A model generated the notes under the pieces. It saw only the letters and a list, made by a program, of their open reading frames with translations, was not told the origin of the DNA and searched no databases. Of a stretch of DNA of 64,000 nucleotides, positions 15,602 through 24,517 are shown in pieces. The position numbers were made by a program, and so were the translations under genes. Origin of the DNA: Demequina silvatica (lineage in GTDB: Bacteria; Actinomycetota; Actinomycetes; Actinomycetales; Demequinaceae); assembly GCF_000971215.1 (NCBI RefSeq), contig NZ_BBMA01000002.1, positions 541,111 through 605,110 of the forward strand, given 5' to 3'. Numbering within the stretch: position 1 is the first letter of the stretch; each line of letters starts with the position of its first letter.

Positions 15602-16894
15602 GTGACCCTGGCCAGCGACCTCGCCCGGCTCTGGCGGGCCCGTGGATTCCGCCGCCTCACGCTGTCCCGCCTGCTGTCACAGGCCGGCGACGGCATGTTC
15701 CAGGTGGGGATCGCGACCGCGTTCTTCTTCGACCCGACGCAGGCGGCCACACCCTCGGAGATCGCGATCGGGTTCGCGGTGCTGCTCACGCCGTTCACGC
15801 TGGTGGGGCCGTTCGTCGGGCCGCTGATCGACCGCTGGCAGCGTCAGCGGATCCTGCTGGTGGGCAACCTGGTGCGCGTCGGGATGGCCGGCAGCATCCT
15901 CGCGGTGCTCGCGCTCGGTGGCCCGCTGTGGTCGCTGTACGCGCTCGCGCTGCTGACGCTGTCCGTCAACCGCTTCCTGCTCGCCGCGATGTCCGCGGGG
16001 CTCGCGAACGTGGTGCCCCGGGAGGAGCTGCTCGCCGCGAACGCGATCATGCCCACGCTGGGCACCATCGCCGCCGCCGCGGGCGCGGCCATCGGTGGCG
16101 TGGTGACGTTCCTGGTGCCGACCGCCTCGGATGCCTCCCTGGCCCTCGCGGCCCTGGTGTCCGCGATGGGAGCCTTCGCCGCATCGTCCTGGGCCGCCAC
16201 GCTGCTGGGGCACACGGAGCTGGGCCCCACGCACCCGCTCGAGGCGCTGCGGCTGGGCGCCCAGGTGCGCGAGCTGGGTCGCGAGCTCGCGTCGGGGGTG
16301 GTCTACCTGCGCCGGCGCGTCACGCCGTTCCAGGCGCTCGGCGTGATGGCGGCGCAGCGGCTGCTGTACGGGGTGATGTTCGTCGCGTCGATCCTCATGT
16401 CGCGCTACCTGCTCGGGGACCCCGCGCACCCCGAGAACTCGCTCGGCGAGTTCAGCCTGGTGCTCGGGTTCGCGGCCGCCGGGTTCGGGCTCGCGGCGGT
16501 CCTCACGCCGTGGCTCGGGCCGCGCGTGGGCCGGCACCGCTGGATAGTCGCGTGCCTGGTGCTCGGGGCGGCCGGACAGGCGCTGCTCGCCGCGTCCTCG
16601 GCGAGGTGGGCGCTGCTCGCCGCGGCGGTCATCATCAGCCTCGCGGTGCAGGGCGGCAAGATCGCGGTCGACACGATCGTGCAGCGCGACACCGCCGACG
16701 AGTACCGCGGCCGCGCCTTCACGCTCTACGACATGGCGTACAACGTCGCGTTCGTCGCGAGCGCGGCGGTGGCCGCAGCGGTGCTGCCGCCCACCGGGTA
16801 CTCCGCCGGCGTCATGGCCGGCGTCGCGGTCGCCTACCTGGCCGTCGCGCTGGTCTACGCGCGGGCGCCGCGCGTGCCCACGCCCGTGGGGTGA
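15602..16894 (+). CDS. MFS transporter
   Basis: 430 residues with twelve expected membrane helices; FRRLTLSRLLSQAGDGMFQVG at the N-terminus and PLIDRWQRQRILLVGNLVRVG at the cytoplasmic loop 2-3 are typical of a drug-exporter-like major facilitator subfamily. GTG start, divergent from the acyltransferase. A dispersed-motif copy (16181) encodes Ala-Ser-Ser inside the protein and another lies 11 bases after the stop (16905). Substrate unknown. Confidence 0.85.
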   Translation: MTLASDLARLWRARGFRRLTLSRLLSQAGDGMFQVGIATAFFFDPTQAATPSEIAIGFAVLLTPFTLVGPFVGPLIDRWQRQRILLVGNLVRVGMAGSILAVLALGGPLWSLYALALLTLSVNRFLLAAMSAGLANVVPREELLAANAIMPTLGTIAAAAGAAIGGVVTFLVPTASDASLALAALVSAMGAFAASSWAATLLGHTELGPTHPLEALRLGAQVRELGRELASGVVYLRRRVTPFQALGVMAAQRLLYGVMFVASILMSRYLLGDPAHPENSLGEFSLVLGFAAAGFGLAAVLTPWLGPRVGRHRWIVACLVLGAAGQALLAASSARWALLAAAVIISLAVQGGKIAVDTIVQRDTADEYRGRAFTLYDMAYNVAFVASAAVAAAVLPPTGYSAGVMAGVAVAYLAVALVYARAPRVPTPVG

Positions 16895-16921
16895 GGCGAC
16901 CGGCGCATCGTCCCCCCCGCC

Positions 16922-17452
16922 CTACCGGATGGGACCCCGCAGCGCGGCGAGGCCGCCGCTGCCCAGGTGCTCCTGGCCGATCAGGTGGTCGAAGACGATG
17001 TTGGTCTCCGTCGACGCGACGGCGGGGTCCATGCTGAGCTCCGTCGCGACGAAGTCCCGCAGCTGCGCGGTGGAAGTGCACGCGACGTGGATGAGGAAGT
17101 CGATGGTGCCGCCCACGAAGAACACGGACAGCACGTTGGGCAGCTGGATGACCTTGGCGGCGTAGCTCTTGATCTGCGGGCGGGCCTGCGCGCGCAGCCG
17201 CACCGAGACGATCCCCTGGACGTCCAGCCCCAGCGCCTCGTAGTCCACCTCGATGTGCGCGCTCTTGATGACGCCGGCCTCGCGCAGCGCCTTGACGCGA
17301 CCGTGGGTGGTCGACGGGGCGACGTGGAGGCGGGCCGCGAGCGCCGCGTTGGGGATGCGGGCGTCGCGCATGAGCTCCCAGAGGATCTTCTCGTCGAGGT
17401 CGTCGAGCCGAAGACCCTTCGGGCCGACGCCGCCGCGGAGGTGCTGCTCCAT
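16922..17452 (-). CDS. Lrp/AsnC-family regulator of ald
   Basis: 176 residues. N-terminal HTH (LDDLDEKILWELMRDARIPNAALAARLHVAPSTTHGRVKAL) followed by a RAM ligand domain (VIQLPNVLSVFFVGGTIDFLIHVA). It is divergent from alanine dehydrogenase across a 147-base, relatively AT-rich gap, the arrangement of AldR in mycobacteria, so it probably activates ald in response to alanine or related amino acids (inference from synteny). Confidence 0.9.
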   Translation of the reverse strand: MEQHLRGGVGPKGLRLDDLDEKILWELMRDARIPNAALAARLHVAPSTTHGRVKALREAGVIKSAHIEVDYEALGLDVQGIVSVRLRAQARPQIKSYAAKVIQLPNVLSVFFVGGTIDFLIHVACTSTAQLRDFVATELSMDPAVASTETNIVFDHLIGQEHLGSGGLAALRGPIR

Positions 17453-17599
17453 CGATTCTTCGCCTCTTCCCTGCTTTTCTGGGCCTGCGTTCACGATTGC
17501 TTGCCCTGAATGAAGTTCCTCCAAGAATTGTAGGCATCCGGCGAAGAACATGCGGTTCACCCGGATGCGAGCGGCGCGCGGCGCCAGGGAGGAGGGGCG
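17453..17599. promoter_or_regulatory. Divergent lrp-ald promoter region
   Basis: This gap is clearly less GC-rich than its surroundings (for example CTGAATGAAGTTCC and CAAGAATTGTAGGC), as expected for Lrp-type binding sites and two promoters. I cannot define individual operators. Confidence 0.5.
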
Positions 17600-18700
17600 A
17601 TGCGCATCGGCATCCCCGCAGAGATCAAGGACAACGAGCGTCGCGTGGGCGCGACCCCGGCGGGCGTGCACGCGCTGGTCGCGGCCGGCCACTCCGTGGT
17701 GGTGCAGGCGGGCGCCGGGCTGGGCTCCGCCTTCGCCGACGAGGAGTATGTGCTCGCGGGCGCCGAGCTGGGCACCGTCGACGAGGCGTGGGCCGCCGAC
17801 ATGGTGATCAAGGTCAAGGAGCCCATCGCCGCCGAGTACGGCTACCTGCGCGCGGGCCTGCTGCTGTTCACCTACCTCCACCTCGCGGCGGACGAGCCGC
17901 TCACCCGGGCGCTGGTGGCCTCCGGGACCACCGCGATCGCGTACGAGACGGTCGCGCTCGAGGACGGGTCGCTGCCGCTGCTCGCCCCGATGAGCGAGGT
18001 CGCGGGACGCATGGCGACCATGGTGGGCGCGTACGCGCTGCAGTCGAGCCAGGGCGGCCGCGGCGTGCTGCTGGGCGGCGTGCCCGGCGTGCGGCCCGCG
18101 AGCGTGACGGTGCTGGGCGCCGGCATGTCCGGCCAGAACGCGATCGCGCAGGCCGTGGGCATGGGCGCGGACGTCACGGTCCTGGACCTGTCGGTGCCGC
18201 GGCTGCGCCAGCTCGACGCGCTCTACGCGGGTCGGGTCAAGACGGTGGTGTCCTCGGCGTACGAGGTCGAGCGCGCATGCCTCGAGGCGGACCTGGTGAT
18301 CGGCGCGGTGCTGGTCGCCGGCGCACGGGCGCCGCGGCTGGTGTCGCGCGACCTGGTGTCGCGGATGAAGGCCGGCTCGGTGCTGGTCGACATCGCGATC
18401 GACCAGGGCGGATGCTTCGAGGACTCGCGTGCGACCACCCACGCCGACCCGACGTACACGGTCGAGGGCTCCACCTTCTACTGCGTGGCGAACATGCCGG
18501 GCGCCGTGGGCAACACCTCGACCCTGGCCCTCACCAACGCGACCCTGCCGTACGCGCTGCGCCTCGCGAACGACGGTTGGGAGGTCGCCACCGCCAAGGA
18601 CGCCGCGCTCGCGCGCGGGCTCGCGACGGTCGACGGCCGGATCATCCACGGCCCGGTCGCGGAGCTCTTCCCGCACCTGGCGGGCGCGCCGGTCGCCTGA
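17600..18700 (+). CDS. ald: Alanine dehydrogenase
   Basis: 366 residues. NAD-dependent interconversion of L-alanine with pyruvate and ammonia. The start MRIGIPAEIKDNERRVG, catalytic Lys in IKVKEP (Lys73), His in TYLHLA (His94), nucleotide motif VLGAGMSGQNA (about 172) and the VLVDIAIDQGGCFE segment with the catalytic Asp are all present. ATG behind GGAGGAGG. It faces pcnA with only 13 bases between stops. Confidence 0.97.
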   Translation: MRIGIPAEIKDNERRVGATPAGVHALVAAGHSVVVQAGAGLGSAFADEEYVLAGAELGTVDEAWAADMVIKVKEPIAAEYGYLRAGLLLFTYLHLAADEPLTRALVASGTTAIAYETVALEDGSLPLLAPMSEVAGRMATMVGAYALQSSQGGRGVLLGGVPGVRPASVTVLGAGMSGQNAIAQAVGMGADVTVLDLSVPRLRQLDALYAGRVKTVVSSAYEVERACLEADLVIGAVLVAGARAPRLVSRDLVSRMKAGSVLVDIAIDQGGCFEDSRATTHADPTYTVEGSTFYCVANMPGAVGNTSTLALTNATLPYALRLANDGWEVATAKDAALARGLATVDGRIIHGPVAELFPHLAGAPVA

Positions 18701-18713
18701 GGCGCGGCGGGGC

Positions 18714-20174
18714 TCAGCCCTGCCGCGCCTCCCACCAGGCCCGGAGCTCGGCCTCGGCCCGCTCCTCGCCCAGCGGCCCGTGCTCCATCCGCAGCTCGAG
18801 CAGGTACTTGTACGCCGCGCCCACGTCACGCCCGGGCGTGATCCCCAGCAGCGCCATGATCTGCGTGCCGTCGAGGTCGGGGCGGATCGCGTCGACCTCC
18901 TCCTGCTCGCGCAGTTCGGCGATGCGCGCCTCGAGGTCGTCGTAGGCGAAGGAGAGGCGGTCGGCCTTGCGGCGGTTGCGGGTGGTGACGTCCGCGCGCG
19001 TGAGCCGGTGCAGCCGCTCGAGCCCGGCGCCCGCGTCCACCACGTAGCGGCGCACCGCGGAGTCCGACCACCGCGCGTCGGCGTAGCCGTGGAACCGCAG
19101 GTGGAGGAACACCAGGTGCTCGACGGCCTTGATGGTGTCCTTGTCGAAGCGCAGCGCCTTGAGCCGACGCGCGGCCAGCTTCGCGCCCACCACCTCGTGG
19201 TGGTGGAAGGAGACTCCGCCGCCGGGTTCGAGGCGCCGCGTGGCGGGCTTGCCGATGTCGTGCAGCAGCGCCGCGAGGCGCAGCACCAGGTCCGGCCCCG
19301 GCACGGCCCCGTCCGGAGACGTCTCGAGTGCGATCGCCTGCTCCACCACGGTGAGGGTGTGCTCGTAGACGTCCTTGTGGTGGTGGTGCTCGTCGACCTC
19401 GAGCTTGAGCGCCGGCAGCTCGGGAAGCACGTGGTCCGCGAGCGACGAGTCGACCAGCGCCGCCAGCCCCTCCCGCACCCGCGACCCGAGCAGCAGCTTG
19501 GTGAGCTCGTCGCGCACCCGCTCCGCCGAGACGATCTCGATGCGCGAGGCCATCGCCGCCATCGCGGAGAACGTCGCGGGCTCGATCTCGAAGCCCAGCT
19601 GCGACGCGAAGCGCGCGGCGCGCATCATGCGCAGCGGGTCGTCGCCGAAGGACACCTCGGGGTCGATCGGCGTGCGCAGCAGCCCGCCCGCGAGGTCGGA
19701 CAGCCCGTCGAACGGGTCCACGAACTCCAGCGACGGCAGCCGCACCGCCATCGCGTTGACCGTGAAGTCGCGGCGCGCGAGGTCGCCGTGGAGCGAGGTC
19801 CCGAACGCGACCACCGGCTTGCGCGTCGCGCCGTCGTACTCGTCCGCGCGGTACGTGGTCACCTCCACCACGAGCTCGCCGCGCCGCCCGCCGATGGTGC
19901 CGAACTCGCGCCCCATGTCCCACGTCGCGCGCGTCCACCGCTTGAGCAGCCGCTCGCTCTGCTCGGGCGACGCGGACGTGGTGAAGTCGAGGTCCGCGCT
20001 CGAGCGGCCCAGGAACGCGTCGCGCACCGGACCGCCCACCAGCGCGAGCTCGTGACCCTCGCGCTCGAACGCCTCCGCGAGCTCCGTGATCTCCGGCGGG
20101 AGCGCGGCCCACAGGCCCGCGGCGCGGCGGCGCAGGACGTCGAGCGAGGGCGGGGCGGAAGGCTGGCTGGTCAC
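18714..20174 (-). CDS. pcnA: CCA tRNA nucleotidyltransferase
   Basis: 486 residues of the class II polymerase-beta family that adds or repairs the CCA end of tRNAs, needed here because the two tRNA genes in the window do not encode a complete CCA. Catalytic head: LVGGPVRDAFLGR and DLDFTTSA with the metal-binding aspartates, then the RRDFTVNAMA motif; an HD domain follows (HHHHKDVYEHTL, LLHDIGKP), as in actinobacterial enzymes. Divergent from the Nudix gene, as in mycobacteria. Confidence 0.95.
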   Translation of the reverse strand: MTSQPSAPPSLDVLRRRAAGLWAALPPEITELAEAFEREGHELALVGGPVRDAFLGRSSADLDFTTSASPEQSERLLKRWTRATWDMGREFGTIGGRRGELVVEVTTYRADEYDGATRKPVVAFGTSLHGDLARRDFTVNAMAVRLPSLEFVDPFDGLSDLAGGLLRTPIDPEVSFGDDPLRMMRAARFASQLGFEIEPATFSAMAAMASRIEIVSAERVRDELTKLLLGSRVREGLAALVDSSLADHVLPELPALKLEVDEHHHHKDVYEHTLTVVEQAIALETSPDGAVPGPDLVLRLAALLHDIGKPATRRLEPGGGVSFHHHEVVGAKLAARRLKALRFDKDTIKAVEHLVFLHLRFHGYADARWSDSAVRRYVVDAGAGLERLHRLTRADVTTRNRRKADRLSFAYDDLEARIAELREQEEVDAIRPDLDGTQIMALLGITPGRDVGAAYKYLLELRMEHGPLGEERAEAELRAWWEARQG

Positions 20175-20275
20175 CGGTCAAGTGTCCCAGACCGGCGCCC
20201 CGGGACCCCCGCCCGGGCCCGCACCCGCCGGGCACGCCTCCCTGACCCCCTCCGGCGGGTCGTTAGAGTTGGGCC

Positions 20276-20818
20276 ATGCCCACGCCGCCCGTCCCGCGCC
20301 CCGGCCCCGTGCCGACGCCTCCGCAGGGGGCCGCGCTGAGGCGTCGGGAGAGCGTCGCGCACCGGGCGCCGCACCTGCCCGTGAGCAACGAGACCTCCGC
20401 CGGCGGCATCGCCGTGCGGGTCGAGGACGGCATCGCGTACGCCGCCTGCATCGGGCGCCGCAACCGCGCGGGCCGCCTCGAGTGGTGCCTGCCGAAGGGC
20501 CACATCGAGGAGGGCGAGACCCCCGAGATCGCCGCGGTCCGCGAGGTCGCCGAGGAGACCGGCATCGACGCGGAGATCATCCAGCCGCTCGGCATCATCG
20601 ACTACTGGTTCACGGGCGACGACCGCCGCGTCCACAAGGTGGTCCACCACTACCTGCTCGAGGCGCAGGGCGGCATCATCACCACGGAGAACGACCCCGA
20701 TCACGAGGCCGAGGTCGCGCGCTGGATCGCGGTCGCGGACCTGTCGCGCGAGCTCGCGTACCCGAACGAGCGGAAGATGGCGCAGGCGGCGGCACGCCTG
20801 CTGGCCATCGCCCCGTGA
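20276..20818 (+). CDS. Nudix hydrolase
   Basis: 180 residues. A proline-rich N-terminus (1-20) precedes the Nudix fold; the Nudix box occupies residues 75-97 (G, EEGE, REVAEETGI). It hydrolyses a nucleoside diphosphate linked to another group; substrate not deducible. In position and size it corresponds to the gene called mutT4 in Mycobacterium, next to pcnA. It ends 11 bases before the DUF6049 gene. Confidence 0.93.
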   Translation: MPTPPVPRPGPVPTPPQGAALRRRESVAHRAPHLPVSNETSAGGIAVRVEDGIAYAACIGRRNRAGRLEWCLPKGHIEEGETPEIAAVREVAEETGIDAEIIQPLGIIDYWFTGDDRRVHKVVHHYLLEAQGGIITTENDPDHEAEVARWIAVADLSRELAYPNERKMAQAAARLLAIAP

Positions 20819-20829
20819 GCGGAGGGACG

Positions 20830-22779
20830 ATGCGCGGGTCCCGGACGCGCGCGGCCGTGCGCCGCGCGCTCGCCGCAGGTGCGGTCGCGGCGGCGGCGAC
20901 CGCCGTCGCACCGGCGGCGCACGCCGCGCCGGACGAGGCCGCGACCGCCACGTCGGGCACCGTGATCGGCACGGTCGAGTCCGCGCCCATCCCGATGGTG
21001 CGCCCGCAGCAGTCCCTCACGGCCGTGGTGTCCGTCGAGAACCTCGCGGCGACCCCGGTGGACGGCGCCCGGGTGCTCCTGCGGCTGACGCGCGAGCCGC
21101 TCGAGGACCGCGCGGCGCTGGCCGACTACCTCGCCGGCGACCAGGGCTCGATGATCACGGTCGGGTCCTCCGACGTTGGCACGTCCACCGTCGCGAGCGG
21201 GGACAACGGCCGCCCGACCGCGGTCACCCGGCTCGACGGCACCTCCTCCTCGACGGTGTCCGTGACGTCCCAGGCCAAGCGCCTGCCGTTCGCGGAGGAC
21301 ACATGGGGCGTCCACGGCGTCGAGGTGCTGCTGCGCACCGAGGACGGCGACTCGACCCTCATGACCGGCGCGGTCACCTGGGTGGACGCGGCCATGCCGC
21401 AGCTCACGCTGGCGACGGTCGCCACGGCGTCCGGCCAGAGCGCCCAGGTCCGCTCGATCGCCGCGGCGACCGACATCGACGGCGTCACCCTCGCGATCGA
21501 TCAGACCGCGCTGTCGGACCTGGGCACCGACACTCTCGACCTGTCCGACCGCGCGGTGATGCGCCTGCCCGCGCAGGACCCCGACATCGTCTCGCTCGCG
21601 CACGCCGAGGACGCGTCGCTGCTCGACTTCGCGCTCGACAGCTCGCTCGGCACCGGCGCGAGCTCGCTCCAGGACACGTCCTGGCTCGCGGTCGTGGAGA
21701 AGGCCGACCGCTCGACGGTCCGCCTGGCGGCGGAGAAGGACGCCGGGGCGATGCTGGTGACCGGCCGCGCCGACGTGATGTCGAACAGGGTCAAGGGCGC
21801 GGTCGCGACCACGCGGGCCGGCGGCGAGGAGGTCGCCCTCCTCACGCCCGACGGCACGCTGTCCTCCTACGTCACCGCCCCGGGCGGCGCCTCGGCCGGC
21901 ACCGTGGGCGCCGCGATCGCCGCGGGGGCGCTCACCGCGTCCCAGACCGTGTCGCCGGTGCTGCTGTGGACCGGCGACGCATGGGCGCCGTCGGGCTCCG
22001 AGGACGCCTCCGCGCTCGCCGCGCTGATGAACGCGCCCTTCGTGGACGCCGTCAGCGTCGAGGACCTCACCCGCGACCCCGCGACCCAGACCTCGATCCG
22101 GTGGAAGCGCGACACCGCGGACGACATGGACGCGAGCACCCTCGCGGGCCTCACCTCCCGCCTCGCGGATCTCTCCGAGCTGAGCACCGTGGCGGAGGAC
22201 CCCGCCAGCATCCTCGACCCGGGCGGGCGCACCCTCCTGTCGCCGCTCGACCGCGCGGTGCGCGGGGACGCGGTCCAGGTCGAGCTGCGGGTCGCCACCT
22301 CCGCCGCCTCGGTCGACGAGACGCTCGGTGCGCTCCACGTCGCGGCGGGATCCGACGTGAACTTCATCGCCGACCAGGGCAACCTGCCCGTGACGGTGGT
22401 GAACAACCTCGACGTCGACGCGACGGTGGTGGTCGACATGACGTCCTTCTCTCCCAACCTGCAGATCCGCCAGTCGCCCACCGTCACCATCCCGGCGCGC
22501 TCGTCGAAGACGGTGCCGGTCGAGGTGTCCGCGGTCTCCTCGGCGAACGTCCGCGCTATCACGGTGCTGCGCAACGCGGAGGGCATCGCGATCGCGGAGC
22601 CGGTGAGCATGAGCGTCCGCGTCCGCGCGGACTGGGGCACCGCCGTCACGGCCGTGTTCACGGCGGGTCTGGTGGTGCTGCTCGTCATGGGCGTGATCCG
22701 CACCATCCGCCGCGGCCGCAAGGAGACGCGCACCACCCGCGTGACCGAGGACTCGGACGCCCCGGCCGAGAAGGAGTGA
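20830..22779 (+). CDS. DUF6049-type secreted, membrane-anchored protein
   Basis: 649 residues: Arg-rich signal peptide (1-32, ending AHA), a large exported region with beta-rich segments, and one C-terminal membrane helix (about residues 598-622) with a basic, acidic-ended cytoplasmic tail. By order (pcnA, Nudix, this, murJ) it corresponds to Rv3909 of M. tuberculosis, function unknown, likely linked to envelope growth. The start codon is inside a full-consensus dispersed-motif copy (20824-20840); that copy also supplies GAGGG of the ribosome-binding site. An upstream in-frame extension overlaps the Nudix gene and has no signal-peptide logic. Confidence 0.85.
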   Translation: MRGSRTRAAVRRALAAGAVAAAATAVAPAAHAAPDEAATATSGTVIGTVESAPIPMVRPQQSLTAVVSVENLAATPVDGARVLLRLTREPLEDRAALADYLAGDQGSMITVGSSDVGTSTVASGDNGRPTAVTRLDGTSSSTVSVTSQAKRLPFAEDTWGVHGVEVLLRTEDGDSTLMTGAVTWVDAAMPQLTLATVATASGQSAQVRSIAAATDIDGVTLAIDQTALSDLGTDTLDLSDRAVMRLPAQDPDIVSLAHAEDASLLDFALDSSLGTGASSLQDTSWLAVVEKADRSTVRLAAEKDAGAMLVTGRADVMSNRVKGAVATTRAGGEEVALLTPDGTLSSYVTAPGGASAGTVGAAIAAGALTASQTVSPVLLWTGDAWAPSGSEDASALAALMNAPFVDAVSVEDLTRDPATQTSIRWKRDTADDMDASTLAGLTSRLADLSELSTVAEDPASILDPGGRTLLSPLDRAVRGDAVQVELRVATSAASVDETLGALHVAAGSDVNFIADQGNLPVTVVNNLDVDATVVVDMTSFSPNLQIRQSPTVTIPARSSKTVPVEVSAVSSANVRAITVLRNAEGIAIAEPVSMSVRVRADWGTAVTAVFTAGLVVLLVMGVIRTIRRGRKETRTTRVTEDSDAPAEKE

Positions 22780-22780
22780 C

Positions 22781-24487
22781 GTGACCGAGGACAGCGGCGT
22801 GACCCCGGGCGCGGAGAACCCCCCGCAGCCGCGCGTCCGCTCGCTCGGGCGCAACACGCTGGTGATGGCGTCCGGCACGTTCGTGTCGCGCGGGCTCGGC
22901 TTCATCCGCAACGCGATGCTCGTCGCCGCGATCGGCGCCACGGGGATCGCGGCGAACGCCTACGACGTCGCCAACAAGATCCCCAACACGCTCTACGCGA
23001 TCGTGGCCGCCGGCGTGCTCAACGCGGTGCTGGTCCCGCAGATCGTGCGGGCGTTCCGTCGCCCCGACGGCAAGCGCACGGTCGACCGGATCGTCACGCT
23101 CGGCGTCTTCGGCTCGCTCGCGCTGTCGATCCTCTTCACGCTCGCGGCGCCGGTCTTCGTCGCGATCTACACCCAGGGCTGGGACGCCCCGCAGCGCGAC
23201 CTCGCCGTCGCGTTCGCCTTCTGGTGCATCCCGCAGCTGTTCTTCTACAGCGTGTACACGATCCTGGGCCAGGTGCTCAACGCACGCGAGCAGTTCGGGC
23301 CGTACATGTGGGCGCCCGTGCTCAACAACCTCGTCTCCATCGTGGGCCTCGCGGCGTTCCTCGCGATGTACGGCGGCTACGCGTCCCACTCGGCCGAGTT
23401 CGACGACCCGGGCTGGTGGAGCGCCAACCCGACGTGGCTCATCGCGGGCACCGCGACGCTCGGCATCGCCGCGCAGGCGCTCATCCTCATGTGGCCGCTC
23501 CGTCGCGGCGGCTACCGGTGGAGCCCGGTCTGGTCCGGACCCAAGGGCGAGCTGTCGGGCATCACCACGGTGGCCGGCTGGGCGCTCGGAGCGGTGCTGC
23601 TCGACCAGGTCGGCGTGGTGGTCGCCACGCGCGTCGCCAGCGAGGCGGGCGCGGTCGGGAGCGACCTCGGCGGCGAGGTGATCGCGGGCAACGCCGCCTA
23701 TTTCAACGCCATGATGCTGTACCTGCTGCCGCACTCGCTCATCATCGTGTCGCTCATCACGGCCCTCGCCACCACCATGTCGCGCCACGCTGCCGCGCGC
23801 GACACCGCCGCCCTGCGCGCGACCGTGCAGCGCGGCATGCGGATCGTCACCGTGTTCGGCCTGTGGTCCACCGCGGTGCTGGTCGCCCTCGCGCCCGCCA
23901 TCGTGCGTCTGGCGCTTCCCACGGCCGCGCCCGCGGAGGTCCGCTCCATCGCGTACGTGCTGATGGCTCTCGCCCTCGGAGGCGTGCCGCTCGCCCTGCT
24001 CGGCGTGTTCAAGAACGTGTTCTTCGCGCTCGAGGATGCCAAGGCCGTCTTCTACATCCAGATCCCCGTCACCGTCGCGTGGGTGGGCGGGATGCTCATC
24101 CTCCAGCAGGGGCTGGACCCCTACTGGTGGACCGCCGGCGTGGCGCTCGCCCTCAGCATCTCCAACGTCATCGGGGTCCTGCTGCGCGGCGGGGCGGTGC
24201 GCACGCGCATCGGCAGCCTCGGCATCCGCGCGTACGGCGGCCTCGCGATCCGGGCGCTCCTCGCCGCGGTGCTCTCCGGCGCGGTCGGATGGTCGCTCCT
24301 GCGCTTCATCCCCGCCTCCGATCCGGGCGACAGGATGCACTCCCTGATGGTCGCCCTGGTCGCGCTCGTCATCCTCATCCCCCTGATGGGCCTGCTCTAC
24401 TGGGCCGTCCTGCGGGTGCTGCGAGTGCCCGAGGCAAGCGAGCTCCTCGCCCCCATCACGCGACGTCTGAGGCGCAACGTACGATAG
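22781..24487 (+). CDS. murJ: Lipid II flippase MurJ
   Basis: 568 residues, about fourteen membrane helices; flips the lipid-linked peptidoglycan precursor to the outer face. Family features: LVMASGTFVSRGLGFIRNAMLVAAIG at the N-terminus, NKIPNTLYAIVAAGVLNAVLVPQ, and a charged cytoplasmic loop. GTG start one base after the DUF6049 stop. In mycobacteria MurJ carries a fused pseudokinase; here the protein ends after the last helices and the pseudokinase is the next gene. Confidence 0.95.
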   Translation: MTEDSGVTPGAENPPQPRVRSLGRNTLVMASGTFVSRGLGFIRNAMLVAAIGATGIAANAYDVANKIPNTLYAIVAAGVLNAVLVPQIVRAFRRPDGKRTVDRIVTLGVFGSLALSILFTLAAPVFVAIYTQGWDAPQRDLAVAFAFWCIPQLFFYSVYTILGQVLNAREQFGPYMWAPVLNNLVSIVGLAAFLAMYGGYASHSAEFDDPGWWSANPTWLIAGTATLGIAAQALILMWPLRRGGYRWSPVWSGPKGELSGITTVAGWALGAVLLDQVGVVVATRVASEAGAVGSDLGGEVIAGNAAYFNAMMLYLLPHSLIIVSLITALATTMSRHAAARDTAALRATVQRGMRIVTVFGLWSTAVLVALAPAIVRLALPTAAPAEVRSIAYVLMALALGGVPLALLGVFKNVFFALEDAKAVFYIQIPVTVAWVGGMLILQQGLDPYWWTAGVALALSISNVIGVLLRGGAVRTRIGSLGIRAYGGLAIRALLAAVLSGAVGWSLLRFIPASDPGDRMHSLMVALVALVILIPLMGLLYWAVLRVLRVPEASELLAPITRRLRRNVR

Positions 24488-24517
24488 GTGCGGAGCGAGG
24501 TTCGGGGGTTGGATCAG

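Noticed and set aside
18429-20339. A 636-codon plus-strand frame over ald and pcnA
   Set aside because: Antisense to pcnA and out of frame with ald; repeats of Arg/Leu/Val typical of shadow frames.
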